Shown here: positions 23,248 to 30,304 of the stretch, one piece after another
Layout of the letters: each line of letters starts with the position of its first letter
How positions within the stretch are numbered: the stretch's first letter is position 1
From: Nanobdellota archaeon
GTDB lineage: Archaea; Nanobdellota; Nanobdellia; Pacearchaeales; GW2011-AR1
Reading direction: 5' to 3'
DNA: 41,136 nt
Assembly (NCBI GenBank): GCA_028867075.1
Contig: JAGWGZ010000007.1
Location: 1-41,136, forward strand
Program-made: the position numbers and the translations under genes
The notes under the pieces: generated by a model
The model's input: only the letters and a program-made list of their open reading frames with translations
Databases searched by the model: none
What the model was told of the DNA's origin: nothing

Positions 23248-23360
23248 AACGCTCATCACGAAGGTGGAAGAAGAAAAGGCAAATGCGCTGGAAATGGCAG
23301 AGAAAGCGCCTTAGAAAGGAAAAGCGCAAGCGTAAAATGAACAGAGAAAGAAGTAAGTAA
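23244..23360 (+). CDS. rpl41e: Ribosomal protein eL41 (L41e)
   Basis: 38 aa, too short for the track. The product is almost purely Arg/Lys with a few Trp: MKRSSRRWKKKRQMRWKWQ, then RKRLRKEKRKRKMNRERSK. This matches archaeal and eukaryotic eL41 (single basic helix, RWxKKRxRRLxRKRRKM...RSK), which sits at the subunit interface as part of an intersubunit bridge. It is somewhat longer than the 25-aa eukaryotic form. The Shine-Dalgarno-like AGGAGTG is 4 nt upstream. Confidence 0.85.
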   Translation: MKRSSRRWKKKRQMRWKWQRKRLRKEKRKRKMNRERSK

Positions 23361-23429
23361 ACTTACTTCTAGAAATTCTGCGAACTTAGAGAAACAACTA
23401 AACTCACCTCTGGAAATTCTATAAGTTTA
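23359..23429 (+). repeat. Two imperfect 30-nt direct repeats after eL41
   Basis: AAACTTACTTCTAGAAATTC at 23359 onward and AAACTCACCTCTGGAAATTC at 23400 onward, period 41. They share most positions through the following AACTTA/AGTTTA. The first unit also forms AAGTAA...TTACTT with the eL41 stop region. The gap 23361-23494 otherwise holds nothing coding that I can support. Confidence 0.5.
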
Positions 23430-23494
23430 TGGAAGCAAATAAATCCGGATTCCAAACAGAGTTAAAGAAGCATATATCTTTCGGTATAATTAAC

Positions 23495-23502
23495 TATAAA
23501 AA
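23495..23502 (+). promoter_or_regulatory. TATA box for the 119-aa gene
   Basis: TATAAAAA with 21 nt to ATG 23524; this supports the ORF being a real gene. Confidence 0.68.
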
Positions 23503-23523
23503 GTAAATTGGAAATGTTCTTTT

Positions 23524-23883
23524 ATGCCAGGACTAACAGAAGATCTTTTGAAAGAAGCTGCAAATGAATATTTTCCCAGAGTTGGCGCTTCTTTTAGTGA
23601 TGGAGACAATCTTGGAGGTTCTTCTATAAACGTTTTTCCAGGTTATGCTCGTTGGAGGGAAAATATGCAGGGAAATCACCCCCCGGCTTTTAGGGGAAAT
23701 AAGGTGCCTGCCTGGGCAATGGATGATTATATCTCGGAGGCCGTTATGCTTGCGGCATACCTTCTCAGGAATGGTTATCCTCAGAAAAATGTTCTTGAAA
23801 TGTTGCCGAGGGGTTTTGCATTATATGTCTCAAAAAAGCTGCGGAAAAATTTCCCTGAAAAGAACGCGAATTCCTCGGGATAA
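23524..23883 (+). CDS. Unknown 119-aa protein
   Basis: No family recognised. No signal or membrane helix. The middle is rich in aromatic and small residues (FPGYARWRENMQGNHPPAF), followed by two amphipathic helices (MDDYISEAVMLAAYLLRNGY; MLPRGFALYVSKKLRKNF) and a polar tail. A correctly spaced promoter supports it. Its last 54 nt overlap the 3' end of the PduO-like gene on the opposite strand, which is unusually deep for this window, where convergent genes normally overlap by 4 nt or less. Confidence 0.72.
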   Translation: MPGLTEDLLKEAANEYFPRVGASFSDGDNLGGSSINVFPGYARWRENMQGNHPPAFRGNKVPAWAMDDYISEAVMLAAYLLRNGYPQKNVLEMLPRGFALYVSKKLRKNFPEKNANSSG

Positions 23884-24420
23884 TCTCTCTGCCACATTGG
23901 AATTTCCTCTTTTAACAGCCATTGCAAAAAATAAGCTTGATAATCTGTTGAAGTATGCAGGAACAACCGGATTAATATTCGTTTTATTCTCTTTTATATA
24001 TTGATGAAGTGAGGGCTCAACTTCGCGCGCCATGGTCCTGCAGTTGTTCAGAGTCTGAAGTTCGTGAGTCTCAAACCCGATAAATTCATATTTTTTTACA
24101 TATTTTTGCGCCTCCCATATATAAGATTCAATTCTATGCAAATCTGCTTTGTTTACTGGATTGGTTGTGTAACCCTGCATGTTCTCCGGGTCCTGAATCA
24201 TAGGATAAGCCTGCCACAATTTTCCCTGCACTCTCTTAAGAATCACTTTTTCTCTTCCGAATGATTCTGATATTGCGACATCTACAGCTCCCTGGAGAGA
24301 ATCTATCTTGCTCATCAATTGGATAAGAGCGCTTTCCTTTCCTGTCCTTGCTCCAAGCAAGTCTTTTGTGTATCCGGCGTCTCCTCTTCCGGTGTACAGC
24401 GGATGTATCTTTCCCCCCAT
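23830..24420 (-). CDS. PduO-type cobalamin adenosyltransferase-like protein
   Basis: 196 aa. The start HPLYTGRGDAGYTKDLLGAR and KIDSLQGAVDVAIS correspond to the ATP-binding loop and D-E/N helix of PduO-type ATP:cob(I)alamin adenosyltransferases. PVVPAYFNRLSSLFFAMAVK corresponds to the C-terminal NRLSD helix. Two positions differ from the norm: the Arg before the NRLSD motif is Pro, and the Asp after NRLS is Ser. The protein may therefore bind ATP without adenosylating B12. No other B12 gene is in view. A TATA box ends 21 nt upstream. Confidence 0.75.
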   Translation of the reverse strand: MGGKIHPLYTGRGDAGYTKDLLGARTGKESALIQLMSKIDSLQGAVDVAISESFGREKVILKRVQGKLWQAYPMIQDPENMQGYTTNPVNKADLHRIESYIWEAQKYVKKYEFIGFETHELQTLNNCRTMAREVEPSLHQYIKENKTNINPVVPAYFNRLSSLFFAMAVKRGNSNVAERLSRGIRVLFREIFPQLF

Positions 24421-24441
24421 TTATTTTAGTTCTGAAAGAGG

Positions 24442-24449
24442 TATTTATA
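24442..24449 (-). promoter_or_regulatory. TATA box for the PduO-like gene
   Basis: TATAAATA on the minus strand, 21 nt before ATG 24420; divergent from the rfcS promoter. Confidence 0.68.
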
Positions 24450-24476
24450 GTTATAAGTCTGGATAGCACAATAATC

Positions 24477-24484
24477 TTTATAAG
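24477..24484 (+). promoter_or_regulatory. TATA box for the rfcS-nudix-rfcL operon
   Basis: TTTATAAG with 21 nt to ATG 24506. Confidence 0.75.
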
Positions 24485-24505
24485 TTTCTTTTTGGAAATT
24501 ATCTA

Positions 24506-25468
24506 ATGAGCAGTGAAATCTGGACTGAAAAGTACAGGCCTTCCAAATTTCCGGAGATGGTTGGGCAGGATAACATAGTAAAGAGAGTTGAGGCGCTTAC
24601 AAAATCAATGAACATCCCGCATCTTCTTTTTGCAGGACCTGCGGGGACTGGAAAATCAACTCTTGCTTTGATAACTGTAAAAGAGCTCTTTGGCAATGAT
24701 TGGAGAGAAAATTATCTTGAGCTTAATGCTTCTGATGAAAGAGGAATCAATGTTGTAAGAGACAAGGTTAAGAATTTTGCAAGGACAAAATCCCTCGGTG
24801 AGGTTCCGTTCAAGGTAATCTTCCTTGACGAAGCTGATGCTTTGACTCCCGAAGCCCAGCAGGCCCTGAGAAGGACAATGGAGAATTATTCTGCAACCTG
24901 CAGATTCATACTCTCGTGCAATTATTCAACAAAAATAATAGACCCTATACAGTCGCGCTGCGCGATTTTCAGGTTCAAGCTCCTGGAAAAGAAAGATATA
25001 GAAAAAGTCATCCAGAGAATTGTTGAAAATGAAAAGCTTACAATAACTCCCGACAGCATAGAGACACTTTATGAGGGCAGTGAGGGGGATTGCAGGAGGT
25101 GCATAAATCTTTTGCAGGCAACAGCTTCAATCTCGCCGTCAATTTCTCTTGACCTCGTTGAAACAATAATCTCAAATACAAAACCAAAAGATGTGAAGGT
25201 TGTCCTCGATTATGCAATCTCAGGAGATTTCCAGAAAGCAAAGGAAAAGCTCCTTGACATAATGCTTCGCGAATCTATTTCAGGGCAGGATGTTATAAAA
25301 TCAATCCAAAAGGAAATCTGGAATCTTCCTGTTGAGCCTGAAATAAAAGTCAAGCTCACTGAAAAAACAGGCGACGCAGAATTCAGGATTGTGGAAGGCA
25401 GCGATCCTTTTGTCCAGTTGCAAGCATTGCTGGCAAGTTTTGTCCTTGCAGGTCTGGGGAAGGGATAG
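24506..25468 (+). CDS. rfcS: Replication factor C small subunit
   Basis: 320 aa AAA+ clamp-loader subunit; four copies with one RfcL load PCNA at primer ends. WTEKYRPSKFPEMVGQD (RFC box II), Walker A GPAGTGKST, Walker B VIFLDEADAL, sensor 1 FILSCNYSTKIIDPIQSRC with the SRC arginine-finger motif, and EGDCRRCINLLQA (sensor 2) are all present. Length is typical and no intein interrupts the Walker A motif. The following Nudix ATG comes immediately after the stop. Confidence 0.98.
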   Translation: MSSEIWTEKYRPSKFPEMVGQDNIVKRVEALTKSMNIPHLLFAGPAGTGKSTLALITVKELFGNDWRENYLELNASDERGINVVRDKVKNFARTKSLGEVPFKVIFLDEADALTPEAQQALRRTMENYSATCRFILSCNYSTKIIDPIQSRCAIFRFKLLEKKDIEKVIQRIVENEKLTITPDSIETLYEGSEGDCRRCINLLQATASISPSISLDLVETIISNTKPKDVKVVLDYAISGDFQKAKEKLLDIMLRESISGQDVIKSIQKEIWNLPVEPEIKVKLTEKTGDAEFRIVEGSDPFVQLQALLASFVLAGLGKG

Positions 25469-25891
25469 ATGAGAAGGACTTATGGCGGTCCCAGGTTCGG
25501 AGTCGGAGTGATTATAAAGAGAGACGGCAGAATCCTGCTCGGAAAAAGGAAAGGTTCTCACGGGGCAGGGACATGGAGTTTTCCCGGAGGGAAACCAAAC
25601 AGTTTTGAGTCGATAGAGAACTGTGCAATTCGCGAAACCAGGGAAGAAACCGGATTGCGGGTAATTTTAGACAAGATGCAACGCAGGCTTTTTACTGAAG
25701 ACTTCTTTTATGATGAGGATTTTCATTACATAACACACTATGTTGAGGCAAGACATGCTGGCGGTGAGGCCCAAATTATGGAACCTGATAAATGCAGCGA
25801 GTGGGATTGGTTTTTCTGGGACAATTTGCCCGCCCCTTTATTTCTGCCTGTAAGGAATCTAATTAAACAGGGTTATAATCCTTTTTACTAA
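25469..25891 (+). CDS. Nudix hydrolase, MutT/MTH1-like
   Basis: 140 aa. The Nudix box lies in GGKPNSFESIENCAIRETRE followed by ETGL. GVGVIIKRDGRILLGKRKGSHGAGTWSFPG is the typical start of the nucleotide-sanitising subgroup, and HYVEARHAGGEAQIMEPDKCSEWDWF matches the C-terminal half of MutT/NUDT15-like enzymes. It probably hydrolyses oxidised or modified (d)NTPs. It sits between the two clamp-loader genes with no gap on the left and 1 nt on the right, so it is made with the replication machinery. Confidence 0.93.
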   Translation: MRRTYGGPRFGVGVIIKRDGRILLGKRKGSHGAGTWSFPGGKPNSFESIENCAIRETREETGLRVILDKMQRRLFTEDFFYDEDFHYITHYVEARHAGGEAQIMEPDKCSEWDWFFWDNLPAPLFLPVRNLIKQGYNPFY

Positions 25892-25892
25892 A

Positions 25893-27065
25893 ATGCCCTG
25901 GGTTGAAATTTACAGACCGAAGAAATATTCTGAGATGAAGGGGCAGGAAGATGCTGCTGACAAACTAAGATTCTTTCTCAGGAATTTCGGGAAGGGAAAA
26001 AAGGCGATGATTCTTTACGGCCCGCCCGGAACTGGAAAGACGACTCTTGCTTATGTTGCTTCAAATGAAACGAATTCAGAAATCTTTGAACTCAATGCCT
26101 CTGATTTAAGAAACAGGGAAAGGCTGAAAGAGACGCTGAAACCCGTACTGGAACAAAAGTCTCTTACAAATGAAAGAAAAATAATCCTTATCGACGAGGT
26201 TGACGGGATTTCAAAGGAAGATTGGGGCGGATTGCCGGAATTGATTGAACTCATAGAAGATTCAGCATGGCCGATAATCCTTACTGCTAATGATGTCTGG
26301 GATAGGGGCTTTGCCCAGTTAAGGAGGCAGTGTGAGCTCGTGCAATTCAAAGAAATAGACTATAAGACAATAAAAGATGTTCTGATTTCTATTCTGAGAA
26401 AAGAAAATAAATTTCTGGAGGGTGACCTGCTGACGGGGATTTCAATAAAGGCCAAAGGAGACCTGCGCGCAGCGATAAATGACCTGCAGATAGCTTCTGA
26501 GATGGAAGATCCCCACAAGGTTCTGGAAAATGACAGAAACAGAGAGATAGACATTTTCAATGCATTGAGGATGATATTCAAGGAAAAACCAAACGAGAAC
26601 ATGCTGAAAATTTTTGATTCTGTGAACATGCCTCTGGATGAGATAATGCTCTGGATTGAAGAGAACATACCTGCCGAGTATAAGAATGAAGAGCTGGAAA
26701 AAGCTTATTCTGTACTGAGCAGCGCGGATGTATTTAAAGGCAGGATTTACAAGCAACAATATTGGAGGTTCCTGGTTTATGAGAACATTCTTCTTAGTTA
26801 CGGGATTGCATCTTCAAAGGAAGGAATCAAGAAGGGATTTACAAGCTATAAAAAACCTGAGAGAATTCTCAAGATATGGATGAACAACCAGAGGACCGCA
26901 AAGAAGAAATCTATAGCCAAGAAATATGCCGATTATGCGCATATAGGAGACAAGAGGGCAATGTATGAATTCCCGCTCATGAAAGCAATTCTGAAAAATC
27001 CTGCCGCAAGAAAAGAGCTGAAATTGGACAAAGAGGAAGAAGAATATCTTGATAAGATACAGTAA
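25893..27065 (+). CDS. rfcL: Replication factor C large subunit
   Basis: 390 aa, the single large subunit of the clamp loader. WVEIYRPKKYSEMKGQEDAA, Walker A LYGPPGTGKTTLAYV, Walker B IILIDEVDGISKEDWGG and the RfcL-specific LRRQCELVQFKEIDYKTIKD are seen, then the collar region and a basic helix (QRTAKKKSIAKKYADYAHIG). Family members usually end in a PCNA-binding motif; this one stops at KLDKEEEEYLDKIQ, so no QxxLxxFF-type box is visible. Length is somewhat below the usual 420-500 aa, consistent with loss of that tail. Confidence 0.96.
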   Translation: MPWVEIYRPKKYSEMKGQEDAADKLRFFLRNFGKGKKAMILYGPPGTGKTTLAYVASNETNSEIFELNASDLRNRERLKETLKPVLEQKSLTNERKIILIDEVDGISKEDWGGLPELIELIEDSAWPIILTANDVWDRGFAQLRRQCELVQFKEIDYKTIKDVLISILRKENKFLEGDLLTGISIKAKGDLRAAINDLQIASEMEDPHKVLENDRNREIDIFNALRMIFKEKPNENMLKIFDSVNMPLDEIMLWIEENIPAEYKNEELEKAYSVLSSADVFKGRIYKQQYWRFLVYENILLSYGIASSKEGIKKGFTSYKKPERILKIWMNNQRTAKKKSIAKKYADYAHIGDKRAMYEFPLMKAILKNPAARKELKLDKEEEEYLDKIQ

Positions 27066-27413
27066 TCATTTCATAGGTGCAAGAACCTGAAGTAGGTATT
27101 TCCCGTCTTTTGTCGCATATACAGGAACAATCTGGCCCTGGTAAAGGACATTCACCTGATACAGTCCGCTGAATTCGCTTACATTCACCAGTTCAACTGA
27201 TGCATTCAAATTTGAGTTCAGGAAATCCACTGAATTCTTTCCTATTATCCCGGGAGAAGTTCCCAGATTAAGACTGCCATTGAATATATAAATCAGGAGA
27301 AGAGCTGCAGAAACAACGGCAATCACCGCGAGAATTATCGTGGAAACAGCCCAGGGGTTTTTTATCTTCCCAAAGAATCTTGGCAGCTTTATTTCAAAAG
27401 AATCTTTTTTCAT
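27066..27413 (-). CDS. Membrane-anchored protein resembling the N-terminal domain of archaeal Dsb-type thioredoxins
   Basis: 115 aa. Basic N-terminus, one helix (AVSTIILAVIAVVSAALLLIY), then an 80-residue external domain: GKNSVDFLNSNLNASVELV, then GLYQVNVLYQGQIVPVYATK and DGKYLL. 'Y.V.V.YQGQ.V.VY.TKDGKYL' is the dimerisation-type domain that in many DPANN proteins precedes a thioredoxin (CxxC) domain. Here the gene ends right after it, with no cysteine at all. It could be a stand-alone partner or a truncated form; the similarity is from memory of the family and not computed. It meets rfcL tail-to-tail. Confidence 0.68.
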   Translation of the reverse strand: MKKDSFEIKLPRFFGKIKNPWAVSTIILAVIAVVSAALLLIYIFNGSLNLGTSPGIIGKNSVDFLNSNLNASVELVNVSEFSGLYQVNVLYQGQIVPVYATKDGKYLLQVLAPMK

Positions 27414-27475
27414 AATCAGTTCAGTAATTGATGATTTAAAAGCTTAATGTTCTCCTTTTCAAGCACGCGAAGTTT

Positions 27476-27483
27476 TTTATATT
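27476..27483 (+). promoter_or_regulatory. Probable TATA box for fen
   Basis: TTTATATT, 19 nt before the FEN1 ATG at 27503. Confidence 0.55.
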
Positions 27484-27502
27484 TTAAAGACGTTGATTTT
27501 TA

Positions 27503-28543
27503 ATGGGTTTGAACATAAGCGACATAATTCCAAGGGAAGATCTTGAAATATCCGGACTTAAAGGGAAGACCCTGTGCGTGGACGCATTTAACACGCTTTA
27601 TCAATTTCTTTCAACAATAAGGCAACCGGACGGAACGCCACTGATGGATAGTAAGGGAAGAATAACGAGCCACTTGTCAGGAATCTTTTACAGAAATGTG
27701 AACCTACTCGCAGAAGGAATAAAACTGGTCTATGTTTTTGACGGCAAAGCTCCGGATTTGAAATACAAAACTTATGAAAAAAGACAGGGGAACAGGGAGC
27801 TGGCAAGGGAGAGATATGAAGAGGCAAAGCAGGAAGAAGATGTTGAAGCGATGAAGAGATACAGCAGTCAATTTATAAGACTGAATGATGAGATAATCCG
27901 AGAGAGCAAAGAGCTGCTTGAGGCAATGGGGATTGCTGTTGTGCAGGCTCCAAGCGAAGGTGAGGCAGAAGCCGCTTATCTTGCAAGGATAAAGAAAGAT
28001 GTTTATGCAAGCGTCAGCCAGGATTACGACAGCTTATTGTTCGGTGCTCCGCGCCTCATAAGGAATCTCACTCTGGCAAGGAAAAGAAAGACCCTTCGGG
28101 GGTGGATTGAGGTAAATCCGGAGATAATAGAACTGGAAAAAGTGCTTAACTTCCTTAATCTTAATCTTGATCAGCTTATTTGCCTCGGAATTCTTGTCGG
28201 CACGGATTATAATCCAAAAGGAATTCCCGGGATAGGCCAGAAAAGGGCGCTTCAGATTGTGCAGAAATACAGGCAGCCCATCATGATATTCGGGAGCGTT
28301 GAAGAGCAGATGAACCTTCTTTCAGAAGAGGACAAGTTTGACTGGAAAGAAATCTTTGCACTCTTCCACAAACCTGGAGTGGTTGATTCTGAACTCAGCT
28401 TTTCGAGAATTGACAGGGAGAAGATAAGAAAGATTCTCGTGCATGAGCATGATTTTTCAGATGAAAGAGTTGACAAGCAGCTTGACAGGCTGTGCGAGAT
28501 TCAGGAGAGGCAGAAACAGAAAGACTTGGAGAAGTGGTTTTAG
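27503..28543 (+). CDS. fen: Flap endonuclease 1
   Basis: 346 aa XPG-family nuclease that removes 5' flaps during Okazaki-fragment maturation and repair. The N-domain begins MGLNISDIIPR with LCVDAFNTLYQFLSTIR (metal Asp) and VYVFDGKAP. The I-domain has PSEGEAEAAYLARIKK and SQDYDSLLFGAPRLIRNL, and the H3TH region ICLGILVGTDYNPKGIPGIG. The C-terminus ends in QKDLEKWF, a PCNA-interacting box (QxxLxxWF). Length is normal. It ends overlapping the coiled-coil gene on the other strand by 4 nt. Confidence 0.98.
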   Translation: MGLNISDIIPREDLEISGLKGKTLCVDAFNTLYQFLSTIRQPDGTPLMDSKGRITSHLSGIFYRNVNLLAEGIKLVYVFDGKAPDLKYKTYEKRQGNRELARERYEEAKQEEDVEAMKRYSSQFIRLNDEIIRESKELLEAMGIAVVQAPSEGEAEAAYLARIKKDVYASVSQDYDSLLFGAPRLIRNLTLARKRKTLRGWIEVNPEIIELEKVLNFLNLNLDQLICLGILVGTDYNPKGIPGIGQKRALQIVQKYRQPIMIFGSVEEQMNLLSEEDKFDWKEIFALFHKPGVVDSELSFSRIDREKIRKILVHEHDFSDERVDKQLDRLCEIQERQKQKDLEKWF

Positions 28544-28791
28544 CTTCCCAATCTTTTTATATCATCGCGTATCCTGACCATCTGCGCATATAATTCCCGG
28601 AGACGGGGATCTCCCGGATTTGATGCTATTATGCTTTGATAACTTTGTTCAATCTGAGCATAACTGTTCATCAGTGATTTTCTTCTATCTGCTTTTTCCC
28701 TTCCCAGCTCGGCCGCTATTTTCTCTTTTCTTTTATTCTCTTTTGCATAATCCTCTTCGGCATTTTTCAGCGAATTTGCGCGCGCAACCAT
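28540..28791 (-). CDS. Small coiled-coil protein
   Basis: 83 aa, almost entirely charged helix (KNAEEDYAKENKRKEKIAAE; MNSYAQIEQSYQSIIASNPG), with a tail LYAQMVRIRDDIKRLGS. No family recognised. I keep the ATG at 28791 because AAGGAG stands 6 nt upstream. The same frame stays open and coil-like for about 17 more codons (DNRIQQEKRDISKERD) with no ATG, GTG or TTG, so a longer form from a rare start cannot be excluded. It lies downstream of the membrane-protein gene on the same strand. Confidence 0.65.
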   Translation of the reverse strand: MVARANSLKNAEEDYAKENKRKEKIAAELGREKADRRKSLMNSYAQIEQSYQSIIASNPGDPRLRELYAQMVRIRDDIKRLGS

Positions 28792-28838
28792 GTCTCTCTC
28801 CTTAGAAATATCTCTTTTTTCCTGCTGTATCCTGTTAT

Positions 28839-29381
28839 CTATATTGCCAGACCTGGTTTTGCTTTTTTTTTACGCCGGAGGAGAAGTATTATTCCGGCAA
28901 GCACAAGGATTATTCCGATTATTATTGAGACCCCTGACGAATAAAGCAGCCCAGTAAATGAAGCCGTCAGGAAAATTCCGCCAAGTATGATAAATGTCCA
29001 TGACCTGAAGAGGATGAAGAATAATACTAAGAATGCAAGCAGTGCAATGGCTCCTACAGTGTAGAATGTTCCTTCCGAAATTCCTGTTGTTGACATTATC
29101 ACAGATGGCCAGGATGAAAATGTGGAGATCTTTGTTGTTCCGTAAGTTGCAGCAAGCGCCAAAAGTGCAGCAATAACAGAACCTGTTCCCTTATTCTTTT
29201 TGAACAGTTTATTTGTTGAGATTCTTATGACTAAGAAGAGAATGAAGAAAATTATTGGCAGGATTATATTGCTCGGATCAATTGAGCTTGAGATTTGCCC
29301 GAGGGAAAATGCCTGAGCAGATGCAAAACCCGTGAATGTTGTCAACGCCATGAATGCGCAGATTATCAAACCCTTTCTCAT
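28839..29381 (-). CDS. Multi-pass membrane protein with signal peptide
   Basis: 180 aa. Signal-like start (GLIICAFMALTTFTGFASAQ), then hydrophobic segments NIILPIIFFILFLVIRI, GSVIAALLALAATYG, TVGAIALLAFLVLFFILF, WTFIILGGIFLTASFTGLLY and SIIIGIILVLAGIILLL, with a basic end (RRKKKAKPGLAI). No family is recognised, although the size and plan recall small pilus- or secretion-associated membrane proteins. It has its own promoter and is followed 47 nt later by the coiled-coil gene, so they may act together. Confidence 0.8.
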   Translation of the reverse strand: MRKGLIICAFMALTTFTGFASAQAFSLGQISSSIDPSNIILPIIFFILFLVIRISTNKLFKKNKGTGSVIAALLALAATYGTTKISTFSSWPSVIMSTTGISEGTFYTVGAIALLAFLVLFFILFRSWTFIILGGIFLTASFTGLLYSSGVSIIIGIILVLAGIILLLRRKKKAKPGLAI

Positions 29382-29402
29382 TCATTAAAGTATGAATTCT
29401 CT

Positions 29403-29410
29403 CTTATAAA
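29403..29410 (-). promoter_or_regulatory. TATA box for the 180-aa membrane protein
   Basis: TTTATAAG on the minus strand, 21 nt before ATG 29381. Confidence 0.68.
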
Positions 29411-29434
29411 TTTATCTCAAGGATTGCGCATAAG

Positions 29435-29442
29435 TTTTTAAG
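29435..29442 (+). promoter_or_regulatory. TATA box for the Trm5-like gene
   Basis: TTTTTAAG with 21 nt to ATG 29464; selects that ATG over the TTG used in the ORF track. Confidence 0.62.
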
Positions 29443-29463
29443 AAACTGTTAATTCATTGATTG

Positions 29464-30303
29464 ATGGAAAAAGGCTCTTTTGATTTGCTGGGGAATATTG
29501 CAATCGTGAAATTCCAGAAAGGAATAAAGACATCGGACAAGAAACTCTTTGCAGGGAAACTGATGAAAGAAAATAACTCTGTGAAAACCGTGCTTGAAAA
29601 AATCGGGAAGTTTAAGGGAAGACTGAGAAAACAGACGACGAGGTATCTCTCAGGACAAAAAAACAAGGAGGCCATCTATCATGAAAACGGCTGCGTATTC
29701 AGGTTCAATGTTGATGACACCTACTTCTCTCCGCGCCTGAGCAATGAAAGAAAAGAGATTGCCCTGAAAATAAAAAAAGGAGACCGGATTTTGGTGATGT
29801 TTGCGGGCGTTGCTCCTTTTCCGATCATAATAGCCAAGCTTTCAAAAGCCGAGGAGGTTTATTCAAATGAGATCAACAGGAAGGCGAATGAATATGCAAA
29901 TCTTAATATTGAATTAAATAAAATGAAAGGAAGAGTTATCCTGTTGCCCGGTGACATAAAGAAGGTCGCGGAAAAATTATCCCGCCGCCAAGCCCCCGCC
30001 GCCTTTTCGGGCAGAAAAGAGAATAGGATTCAAAATGGAATCCCGCGGTATTTTGATGTCATTGCCATGCCGCGCCCACAACTGAGGGATTCTTTTTTGA
30101 AAGAAGCTTTTTCATTATCAAAAAAAGGAACGCGAATTTATTATTATGACTTTTGCAAGGAAGATGAAATTGATTTGGTAATTGACAAGGTAAAGAATGA
30201 AGCAAAAAAGAACAGAAAGAAAATCAAAATCCTGAATGTGAAGAAGGCGGGAAATATCTCTCCTTACAGATACAGAATCAGGGTTGATTTCAGAGTCTTA
30301 TGA
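29464..30303 (+). CDS. trm5: Trm5-type tRNA (guanine37-N1)-methyltransferase
   Basis: 279 aa. The N-terminal part (DLLGNIAIVKFQKGIKTSDK; RYLSGQKNKEAIYHENGCVF) and 'VDDTYFSPRLSNERKEIAL' are Trm5 hallmarks. The Rossmann core reads ILVMFAGVAPFPIIIAKLSK with VYSNEINRKANEYANLNIEL. The family puts m1G at tRNA position 37. Between the motif III region and VIAMPRPQLRDSFL is a foreign-looking insertion (RRQAPAAFSGRKENRIQNGIP), encoded by GC-rich DNA and an 18-nt inverted repeat. The small N-terminal D1 domain of long archaeal Trm5 is absent or reduced. Confidence 0.88.
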   Translation: MEKGSFDLLGNIAIVKFQKGIKTSDKKLFAGKLMKENNSVKTVLEKIGKFKGRLRKQTTRYLSGQKNKEAIYHENGCVFRFNVDDTYFSPRLSNERKEIALKIKKGDRILVMFAGVAPFPIIIAKLSKAEEVYSNEINRKANEYANLNIELNKMKGRVILLPGDIKKVAEKLSRRQAPAAFSGRKENRIQNGIPRYFDVIAMPRPQLRDSFLKEAFSLSKKGTRIYYYDFCKEDEIDLVIDKVKNEAKKNRKKIKILNVKKAGNISPYRYRIRVDFRVL

Positions 30304-30304
30304 T

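Noticed and set aside
24236-24469. 77-aa minus-strand ORF upstream of and within the PduO-like gene
   Set aside because: Different frame of the PduO-like gene, which has the family motifs and the promoter spacing.
29980-30043. Frameshift in the Trm5-like gene
   Set aside because: Conserved motifs on both sides are in the same frame; the segment is an in-frame insertion.
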